Shown here: in pieces, positions 10,560 through 19,091 of the stretch | How positions within the stretch are numbered: the first letter of the stretch is position 1 | Layout: every line of letters starts with the position of its first letter | DNA from: Astropecten irregularis | Taxonomy: Eukaryota > Echinodermata > Asteroidea > Paxillosida > Astropectinidae | Direction: 5' to 3' | DNA: 64,000 nucleotides | NCBI GenBank assembly: GCA_963971285.1 | Contig: OZ020263.1 | Location: 5,890,001-5,954,000, forward strand | Translations under genes and position numbers: made by a program | The notes under the pieces: generated by a model | The model's input: the letters and a program-made list of their open reading frames with translations, nothing else | What the model was told of the DNA's origin: nothing | The model's database searches: none

Positions 10560-11227
10560 TGAATAATTACACAATGTTCCTTTTAAAAGAGCATAACTTC
10601 CGGTTGAATGACGTCACAGATTTCAAACTTCACAAACATGTCAAGATGTATTAGTGCTTCACACTTACCAAATTTCGGAGAAATCCATTGTTTACTTTTG
10701 GATTACGTAATCACTGTATATCTTTAATCCACCGTAGAGGGCGCTATACAGCCCGTATGACGTCATCGGTTATATTTTCTGAAAGCTTAAGACCTACTCT
10801 ATCTTTTACCTAGCAGGTTTTATGTGCCAAAATCCTTCCATTTTCGAGTTATTTTGGGTCAAAGTTCAACTTCCGGTAACACCGGAAGTGAAGGTCATTT
10901 GTACACAACATTGAATATATTAATTGTTGAGATTTACGTGCTGAGTAACATATGTCAATATCAAAATCATAGGTCATGTGGTTCTAAAGTTATAAAGCAC
11001 CAAAGTTTTGCCTAAAAACGCATGTAATTTGATACCCGATGACGTCATCATGGCGTAAATCTTCTAAATACAACTTGACATCATGACCTAAGTTCCCACC
11101 AAGTTTCATGTCAATATCTTGTAAATGTCACCAAGAAGTCTTGCAGACAAGTTTGGGAAGAAAAAAAAAAAAAAAACTAAAAACTCGAACAATAACAATA
11201 GGTGTTCGGCTTGAACCCGAACACCTA
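10560..11227 (+). repeat. G-family dispersed repeat ending in A-run and hairpin
   Basis: Contains GATGACGTCATCATGG, ATGACGTCATCGG and CCACCAAGTTTCATGTCAATAT, then an A-run at 11160-11176. A perfect 11-bp stem follows (TAGGTGTTCGG 11199-11209 with CCGAACACCTA 11217-11227). A short diverged hairpin remnant of the same end occurs near 9612-9635. A related family is seen at 1500-1870 and 61660-62000. The terminal hairpin followed by CTAA-like sequence resembles a Helitron 3' end, but this is only a resemblance. Confidence 0.6.
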
Positions 11228-11519
11228 AAAAATGGTCTTTTTAATATAATGTGTTCAGACATATGAAAGTACTAAAAATGATAGGTAGAGAGATACAGAA
11301 AGACACGCAGGGAAATTAAGATGACGCTGAGACGGCGTCCAATAAATAACTGAAGAATCGAAAAGCACAGAAGGAAAATGAAATTAATTGAAACTTTTGC
11401 CAGACGAATAACAAACTGAGATGAAGGAAAAGGAACTGGTTCCATTTCTGTAGGTCGGACTTATCAAAATCTAAAAAAAAAAAAATCTATGTATTTCTAG
11501 TGATGTAAATTAAATGTTT

Positions 11520-12850
11520 CAATCTGTATCTATAATTATTTAGGTAGATAGATATCACTTTGTCTAAAGCACGGTGGCATGAAATTATAGATAATGTTTT
11601 ACTTTGCACATTCAAGAGGAAAGTAAAACATCGAAGGTAGAGATTTCAGATTAGGATGCTCTGATTGAAGTGAGATGGGATGTTTAAGGCTGGGAAGAAA
11701 GCAAAGGGTCATTTAGCAAAGGGTCATGAAGATGAGCTTTAAGGCAAGTAGCATTTTTTAATTTATTCACAATTTACATTTACAATTTTTTCATCTTTAA
11801 TTAATGTTTTTTTTGTGTTTTAATGAATTAAGGACATACATTTGTGAAGTCTTGTTATAGTCTATACATTGCAGTGCGACAGAAGGAAACCGAAAATTAT
11901 ACCGACGCTCGGTTCACAGGGCAAGTACAATCAAGTGTTTTAGGTTTGACTGGAGCGGGATTCGAACATATCGTACCGGTGTTCCATTACCGGTATCCCA
12001 AATAGTCCAGCATTATTGTTCGTTCGGCCAATGTTGCACGCTTGAGAAACAGTGCTTGGAGGGTCATTCAAAAAGCTTGAAAAGAAACATCTTTGTCCAC
12101 TAATCGATGACTATAGATTGTATCTTGTTATATTTTAGAAAAATAACATCATAAACTTGAAATGAATAATAAAAATCAGATTTGAATCCATCTTTTTTGC
12201 CCTCAAATTATTTTTTTTGCTCCACTCAAAAGAAACAGACTGAAATGGCACACTGTAATAGTATACCCTCTGATGTAGTTGTTATGCACATTAATGCCTG
12301 AACCTTCTGTCGCACTGCTTGTATAATTAGCATTGAATTTATACTTTGATATTGGTTATTTTGCACTTCATTTTATGATTTCTTTCACGATTATAAGAGG
12401 CACATTTTGAATTGATTATGAAACGAGCGTTAATCAAAAACTGTAACTGAGACTTATTTTCCAAAAAGAGGGCGTAATAACCTTGGAAACATTACAGAGT
12501 AAAAACGGCATACTATGCAGTTAATAATGATAATAATCGTTATACAGTGCATAACCATTTATTGCATAGTCAGTGTTTTTGATTGTATACTTGAAAAAAA
12601 ACTTTGTGCTGGCACAGGGGGATTCGCACCTGCGATCTGCTGCCTCTTGCCATTTAAAAAATGCTATACCAATTCCCATGGGATTTTATAAAACTAAATT
12701 TTCATTTGTTTCTTTTCATTTTTTTTCTGGGGGGAACTACAGTCTGATTTACTTTGAATCATTTTTGGATAAGCAAACAAAAGTTCACAATCACTATGAC
12801 TTGGACAGTAGCTAGTGAAAAAAATCATGTTATAGTTTCATTTTGAAGTC
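11520..12850. repeat. 1.33-kb tandem unit, copy 1 (left arm)
   Basis: The unit starts at TTATTTAGGTAGATAGATAT and repeats about 1333 bases later (12870). It includes a tRNA-like minus-strand block at 11946-11990 (GGAGCGGGATTCGAAC), a CCTTCTGTCGCACTGC block near 12305 and a second tRNA-like block at 12605-12640 (GGGGGATTCGCACCTGCGAT). There is no protein gene. The right arm carries the same pair of units in inverse (43.9-46.9 kb). Confidence 0.7.
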
Positions 12851-14156
12851 CGTTTCATTTATTCAAATAATTATTTAGGTAGATGAATATCACTATGTCT
12901 AAAGCATGGTGGCATGGCATTATTATGTTTTACTGCACAGAGTAAAGTAAACATCGAAGGTAAAGAGAACAGATTGGGATGCTCTGATTGCAACGAGATG
13001 GAATGCTTTGAGGCTTGGAAGAAAAATCACAATATGTCTCATTATTCAGGGATCATGAAGATGAGCTTTAAGACTGGTGGCATTTGTAATTTATTCACGA
13101 TTTACATTAACAGTTTTTCACCTTTAATTAATGTGTTTTTGTGCTTTAAAGAATGTATGAATATATATTTGTGAATACTGATAAGTATATACGTTGCAGT
13201 GTGACAGAAGGAATCACGCAAAGATTATACCGAAGCTCGGTTCGCTGGGCAAATAACAACAGTGCTTAGGGTTGTACTGTATTCATCAAATAACCACAAA
13301 GGAAACTGACTGGATTAGTTTTAAGCCTTTGAAAAAGTGAACAGAGAAAAATCGACTGGAGCGGGATTCGAACCTGCGACCCTAGAATACTACAGCAGTG
13401 GTCTAGCTACTGAGCAATCCAGTCCCATGTAGTTGGTGTCCTTATAATAGTCAATTATATTTGTTCGTTTTGCAGTCAAAAGCCGTGAAACCACTTACCG
13501 CTATATACAAGGATCATTAAAGACACGCAATGCTGCAACCTGCGAAACAGTACATGGAAATCACTCAAAGCGTTCAAAAGATAAATTCTTTGTTTACATT
13601 TTGATGACTTAAGATTGTACCTTGTTATATAAAAGGAAAATGACCCCCAATTATTATTATTTATTTATTTATGCTTCACTCAAAAGCAACAAACTGAAAT
13701 GGCACTTTGTAATATTACACCCTCTCATGTAGTTATGCACATTTAATTCCCGGACCTTCTGCCGCACTGCAAGTATATTCAGCATTGAATTAACACTTTA
13801 ATATTTGTCATTATTGCACTTCATTTCATTTTTTGTCACGATTAATAATTAAGCACATTTTAATATGATTATAAAACGAGCGTTCATCTGAGAAACTTAT
13901 ACTGAAAATCATTTTCCAAAAAGAGCATATATAACGATTAACATATGGCATTACGATTACACAAACAAGCTTTGTTTCATAATCAAGTCATCATCCGATT
14001 AAGTAATCATTGAATAAAAATGTAGGTGTAATACATTGTATCGCATAGACCCTCTCGAGTATAGCCGGCCTATTGGATTTTGTTTAACTGTCCCACAGTG
14101 CATTTCTCATATACCTCCAATGCACACTTCCGGTCTATCATTGAAAGGGCCCATGG
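12851..14156. repeat. 1.33-kb tandem unit, copy 2 (left arm)
   Basis: Begins ATTATTTAGGTAGATGAATA and follows the order of copy 1. It carries a well-preserved minus-strand tRNA-derived SINE head at 13350-13425 (GGAGCGGGATTCGAACCTGC as printed on the plus strand) and the CCTTCTGCCGCACTGC block at 13756-13771. No coding sequence recognised. Confidence 0.7.
13350..13425 (-). repeat. tRNA-derived SINE head (S2)
   Basis: Minus strand reads CTGGATTGCTCAGTAGCTAG near the A-box position and GGTTCGAATCCCGCTCCAGT at the B-box position. Related heads are at 24630-24712 (+), 44975-45065 (+), 46285-46375 (+) and 52825-52905 (-). The copies share flanking sequence such as TCAAATAACCACAA, so they are SINEs and not functional tRNA genes. 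Confidence 0.7.
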
Positions 14157-14325
14157 ATGGGACTGAGATATTGACCCTCAGAAGGTCACCTCTTGTTGAC
14201 CCTCTGAGCTATTGACCCTCAGAAGGTCACCTTTTGTTGACCCTCTGAGATATTGACCTTCAGAAGGTCACCTCTTGTTGACCCTCTGAGATATTGACCC
14301 TCAGAAGGTCACCTCTTGATGACCT
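14157..14325. repeat. 41-bp minisatellite, four copies
   Basis: Unit: GAGATATTGACCCTCAGAAG then GTCACCTCTTGTTGACCCTCT. Four near-identical copies are present. An inverted four-copy array with the same unit is at 44183-44347, at the matching place in the right arm. Confidence 0.9.
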
Positions 14326-15979
14326 TAGAATAGATACAACTTCAAACCGAGTGCAAATGATAATAATGGTTACACAGTGCATAACCATTATTAACTTTGT
14401 GTACTCAGTGTTTTAGAGCACTTGATAAGAACCACGTGCTGCACAGTTAGGATTGAACCTACGGCCTCCTGCCATTGTCATGATGTAATACCAATTGTCA
14501 AGGAATTTTATAAAACATTTTCATTTGAAAATTTTCATATTTCTTTTGAGGGGAAAAAACAGTTTGATTTACTTTGAATACCTATGGACAATACATGGAC
14601 GATAGCTCGTGAATAAAAAAAAATTGCACCAAGAAAATGTTGAAGTTTCATCTTGATTATTGATGTCGTTACCAATGTTTTCTCTGTTTGTCATCATTAT
14701 CTGGCCTCTTTGAATAAATAGCTTACATTGTTTATGTCACAACTAACCCTTTCCTGAGTCGTGACAGGAAGATTTATACAAGTTCACTCCAGAATGACTG
14801 CACGCAGAGGACACAAATTTATATTTACACAAATTTACAGCTATATATATATATAATTCTTTTCTCAATTCTCAGATAGTCAAGCCCTTGTTGCCCCCCC
14901 CCCCAAAAAAAAAAACACCACCCACAAAGCAAGCCCCAAATTATGATCGCAAGTCCCAATTAAATAAATACTAATTAGCCCTAACTAAGACACTTGGTCC
15001 AAATAACACAGTGATTCTCTAGCAATCAACACCTTTACAAAGTTAAAGTGTTACACACGTATATATACAAACTTATGTCTTGCTGTGAGAATATCTAACC
15101 CCAAATTATGAATATAAGAGACCTAATTAAACAAACACCCAATTTACACAAATAGTCCCATTCCACCGCTGGGAATGAGTTAAACCCATCACCTAGGCAC
15201 ACACAGATAATCAGGGTTCACCCTAGCAAATGTCTCAAACAAAGAGAAAGTTCCAACTGGAAAGTTGATTTTGCTGGCGAAGATCCGTCCTCAGCGCAGC
15301 ACGATCACGCCGGCGGATGAACTATGTGCACAGCGTATATCACTGGTCAGCAGTAGGCTATGCACAAAACTTGACTCGTTCCGATGAACTGGGCAGCGGT
15401 CTCTCGGCCGTACTGGGACCGTCTATCTGGTCGCTCCAGTCCAGAAGTGCGCCCTCTATCAAGTTTTGATGACGTCAGTCAAAACTTTTGGTTGAAAGAC
15501 GAATGTACTTGAAAACCATCTATATTCTAAAGAGAATTAACCGGACTACCATAGTATCTCATGCATACATGTACATTACGGATAAATCAGCCTGAAATGT
15601 TAGATTATACACATTATATTCTACAAGATTTCTATATCCAAAACGATTATTTTAAATGAATCCCAGACAGGATTAAAACAAGCATAAAATAATAGTGTTT
15701 TTAAATACTTATAATATCATCATTTAAGGAAAATACATGGAAGGGTCAACTTACGGTTTTCTTGCCGATTAGGCGATCCTAGAAATCCAGAAACCTGGCC
15801 TGACGAACTCAACTTCAAAATTGGTTGTTTCCAAAATCTCAAAAATAAATGTTCACCAATCGGTGAATGAAAACTGGCCAAATGGCAGCACAAGGCTCCA
15901 GGTCTAAGGCACAGCTAGACCTGCTCTCTGTCTAAGTCACAGCTAGACTGAGCCACACCCCACACAGACTACATTCTAC
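14326..15979. other. Non-coding arm sequence up to the assembly gap
   Basis: No gene recognised. A tRNA-like minus-strand block lies at 14449-14478 (GATTGAACCTACGGCCTCCT). The stretch 14400-14690 matches 43850-44160 inverted. From about 14740 to the gap the sequence has no match that I can see in the window. Confidence 0.5.
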
Positions 15980-16179
15980 NNNNNNNNNNNNNNNNNNNNN
16001 NNNNNNNNNNNNNNNNNNNNNNNNNNNNNNNNNNNNNNNNNNNNNNNNNNNNNNNNNNNNNNNNNNNNNNNNNNNNNNNNNNNNNNNNNNNNNNNNNNNN
16101 NNNNNNNNNNNNNNNNNNNNNNNNNNNNNNNNNNNNNNNNNNNNNNNNNNNNNNNNNNNNNNNNNNNNNNNNNNNNNNN
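15980..16179. other. Assembly gap of 200 N
   Basis: Exactly 200 N, the kind of placeholder used for a gap of unknown size. ACATTCTAC occurs on both sides (15970-15979 and 16183-16191), suggesting that a tandem repeat may have been collapsed here. Frames through the gap are meaningless. Confidence 0.98.
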
Positions 16180-16549
16180 CACACATTCTACCTCTCACTC
16201 AGATTACCCTAGCAATTTACATACTTACACATTACACTCATGCAAATGAACTCATTCATCACTCTTCCCCAACTCCAACTCTAGCCAGCTCAACAATACC
16301 TGCAAGGTTCCAAGGGGAAATACCTACCTTTGTTAATCAAGTGAAAGGAATAAATTTACATGGCAGCAAGAATGTCTAGACTCTACACACTTGGTGCATA
16401 GTGAAATCAGAATCGAATATTCATGAAAGCAAGGAATAGAAATGAGGCCAAAGTACAAGGGAATACAATATGCATGACAGCAAAGAATTAAGGCGTGGCT
16501 AGCCTCACAGTGTAGGGGAAAACCCGCTAGGGTAAATTCTGACAGTTTA
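16180..16549. other. Unannotated sequence after the gap
   Basis: No gene, tRNA or recognisable repeat was seen in this stretch. Confidence 0.5.
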
Positions 16550-16749
16550 CAGTGGCGTCACCAGACGTTTGAGTCTGGAGGCACAAGGGGGGCACTAGCA
16601 ATTGTGGGGGGCAGTACAATATATATTATTTTTTTTCACCAACCCAATTCTCAAATGGGGGGAGGTGCGCGGGGGGGGGGGGGGCACGAGGTTTTCCAGG
16701 GGGGCACGTGCCGCCCCCCCCCCCCCCCCCCCTCTTGGCGACACCACTG
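16550..16749. mobile_element. hAT-like MITE, CAGTGGCGTC termini
   Basis: The left end is CAGTGGCGTCACCAGACGTT and the right end is TTGGCGACACCACTG. The flanks ACAGTTTA and ATTGTTTA agree at six of eight positions, as an old 8-bp target duplication would. A better-preserved inverted copy is at 25395-25611. The interior has G and C runs and the shared phrase GTGCCCCCCTGGAAAAC. Confidence 0.65.
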
Positions 16750-17242
16750 ATTGTTTATATCAGATACAATCTCACAAAGGATCCAAGTGGTTCAATTGGT
16801 TGCCCCCTCCAAGACAAGACGTGCAACAAGAGGCAACCATCCTGGTGCTCCATATTAACCAATATTAACCCTGCCAATGGGTCATCTCATGGCCACTAGT
16901 TCCCTTCTTCACCACACCAAGTAGGCCTACTCAACTACCACGCATCAGTAGTCCTTCAGTCCAGAGGATCTAACCCAATCAAGCCGTTTTTTTTTTTCAA
17001 GCCGGAGTCAGTCAACCTCCTGAAGATGAATAGAGCGCACTGTTTGGAACGTTGAGTGTTAAGCATTTACTGTAACAATCTCGGTTACATGTTGCCCAGA
17101 TACCTTGTTGCTGAAAATGTTGTCAGTGTACACAGAGTAAAACGAATTGGGTAACATGTCGCAGCAAAATCTGGGTAACAAGTTTGCCAAAATGTTGCTA
17201 TATAATGTACACAGCTAGGGCCAAAAGTCGTGTTGCCCAGGT
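16750..17242. other. Non-coding arm sequence with match to right arm
   Basis: 16780-16910 matches 43590-43705 inverted (TTGCCCCCTCCAAG, CAATGGGTCATCT). 16990-17050 matches 43385-43455 inverted. No independent gene was identified. Confidence 0.55.
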
Positions 17243-17431
17243 GTGGGCAATACCGAGGACTTTACAGAAAAATTTTCACAGTGTACACTCTGCTTTAACA
17301 ACAGTTCATCTCAGAACCAAACACTTAGAAAAGATGTTTTTGTTTTAACATGGTGCTACCGCAAAAATTGGAGGTTCAGTGATGAAGAAGATTATGACGA
17401 ATCGGAACAAGCAAAAACAATCAACATGTAA
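17243..17431 (+). CDS. Short acidic reading frame, C-terminus conserved in the right arm
   Basis: A 62-codon frame ends with RFSDEEDYDESEQAKTINM and TAA. In the right arm the inverted counterpart (43218-43275, minus) ends SDEEDDETSEHKKVNM and TAA in the equivalent frame, although its upstream part is broken. Conservation of an acidic tail and stop at both ends suggests the last coding exon of an unknown gene, perhaps a cytoplasmic tail. Homology also extends into flanking DNA, so it may only reflect the shared duplication. Function unknown. Confidence 0.35.
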   Translation: MGNTEDFTEKFSQCTLCFNNSSSQNQTLRKDVFVLTWCYRKNWRFSDEEDYDESEQAKTINM

Positions 17432-17461
17432 AACCTGAATTAAGTGACACAAGGGTTTGCC

Positions 17462-17840
17462 ATTAAAGGTAGTATCATACTTTGGTAAGAAACCAAAATA
17501 GAAATGTTCAAAGATTTACGTATAACTTACAGGGTACGAAGATGAAGGTGGTAGAAACATACCGTTAAAATATTTCCGCCTGAAATGGTGTTTATATCGA
17601 GAAAATAGGAAAACAACGACCGAAAATCTTTTTGATCTTTTAAAAGATCAAAAAAAAAAGAGAGAAAAGACTTAAGAAAAACTGTGGCCGTTTTTCACTG
17701 TTTTCTCAAAAAGTTGGCACCGTATGGGACTGACATTTTCACAGATAACTTTTACTTTATCTTCCTTGATATTTTTGCCCATGAATCTTTATTTCTTTGA
17801 TAAAAACTAAATTAGTATGATATTACTTTTAATGTATAGA
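17462..17840 (+). mobile_element. M1 MITE, complete copy
   Basis: Begins ATTAAAGGTAGTATCATACT and ends GATATTACTTTTAAT. The termini are inverted (TTAAAGGTA / TA(C/T)(C/T)TTTAA) as in the copies at 23469-23829 and 31382-31748. A TTAA-like edge suggests piggyBac-type mobilisation. Non-coding. Confidence 0.65.
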
Positions 17841-18944
17841 AATTGTAACCAAGCGGACAGGAAGGAAAAGTCCAGGACACCAAAATCTGACAGATTGCTC
17901 AAGATCTTTAATCCAGTTCAGGGATATAGCAGTACAAAACAGATTTTCGGGTATGTGTACTAAACAATAAAGAACAAGGCTATCAGCTGGGGAAAATCTG
18001 CACAGAAGAACAACTTAAATTACCCGTTTTAAATTAAACTGTCAATAACTGGGCAAAATGACATTGGTAATAAACAAACATATATTCATGTTATCAACAA
18101 ACATGACTCAAGGCGACTATTCGCCACAATTGGCTCGACAAAATAATAAGTTTCGATAAAGATGATTAATTACACTTCGTATTACAATAAACTCAACATG
18201 ATGCTCGACAAGTTTCAAGTTGAATTAAATTGCCACTGTCAAGCTGCTGTCAAGCTTCTTGATAGAATTGGAGAACAAAATGTTAAATACCTAGGCTTTA
18301 ACTACGTCACATGGATAACAGTTGTACACCTGTGACTCTTTGAAATAATAGGCTCGAACAGCAGCTTCCACTGCAAAGCTCAGATCGCCAACTCCCATGA
18401 GACGAAATGAAGTGAACTGATCAGTGTCGTGCTGAGTTTCTATGCAAGCATTGATTCATACTTTCACCTGCAGCTATGCTTAGTGCAATCTATTAATTCA
18501 ATTAACATGACAGTAGAAATAAATACAAGAATTCAATTAGTCAAAAATTTAAATACATTAAAATTTCGATGATTCAGAAATTGAAAATAATTGACAAACT
18601 CATTCACGTAAATTGAATAAAATGCTGGACGGTTTGTGACATCGCACCCCACCAAATACCCCCCCCCCGAAAAAAAAACAAGGAAAATAAAACCAAATAT
18701 AGAAATCATGAAAGGATTTTAGAAATAAAAGAGAACCAACCGAAAGGAAAACAGTTAACATTGCAAAGAAAAGATGAATAAGTAAGTGTTCAAGAGAAAA
18801 CTTTCCCCACAAAATGATACTTATTATAATAAACTAAAAAAAAAAATAATACAAATGGTAAATTAATAAATAATTAAACAAAACTTAATATCGAATGTCC
18901 AATATCGAATAATACGTTTGGTTAAAAGGAAAACACAAAAAGGA
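17841..18944. other. 3' flank of the phospholipase gene, no other gene seen
   Basis: Read on both strands. AT-rich, with an A/C run at 18660-18680. The phospholipase transcript must end here on the minus strand; no convincing polyadenylation signal could be singled out. Confidence 0.5.
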
Positions 18945-19091
18945 TCAGGAGGAAGCCACCTTGCTTGAGTCAGTCGACTTTTCACCAGAACCAGAGCCAG
19001 TGCCATCACAATTTACCACAGCGGTCTTTCTTTGCAGATTATTCCTGTCTATGTACTCTCGGAGGAAGAACACGGTTCCCATTTTCCCGCA
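18945..19091 (-). CDS. Phospholipase exon 12: C-terminus and stop
   Basis: 147 bases after the acceptor TCTTATTCCAG, phase 0. It encodes CGKMGTVFFLREYIDRNNLQ, then a Gly/Ser-rich tail ending KVASS and TGA (18945-18947). A short helix with an aromatic patch after YIQQ is expected at the end of patatins. The intron before it is 1553 bases and holds a Penelope remnant. Confidence 0.82.
   Translation of the reverse strand, partial: CGKMGTVFFLREYIDRNNLQRKTAVVNCDGTGSGSGEKSTDSSKVASS

Larger units (their letters stand above)
4023..17431 (+). repeat. Left arm of a large inverted duplication
   Basis: Landmarks in this arm recur in reverse order and opposite orientation in 43218-61278. Pairs are: sushi exon 4023-4229 with 61072-61278; F5/8C exon 6803-6977 with 50865-51033; 8870-8920 with 48420-48470; 9339-9412 with 47765-47837; 12240-12320 with 44565-44645; minisatellite 14160-14325 with 44183-44347; 14640-14680 with 43860-43905; 16780-16910 with 43590-43705; 17350-17431 with 43218-43290. 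Divergence is moderate, roughly 15% in the sushi exon by eye, so the arms are paralogous and not a recent copy. Confidence 0.8.

Noticed and set aside
14157..14325. CRISPR-like array
   Set aside because: Units are contiguous without unique spacers, in an animal genome; it is a minisatellite.
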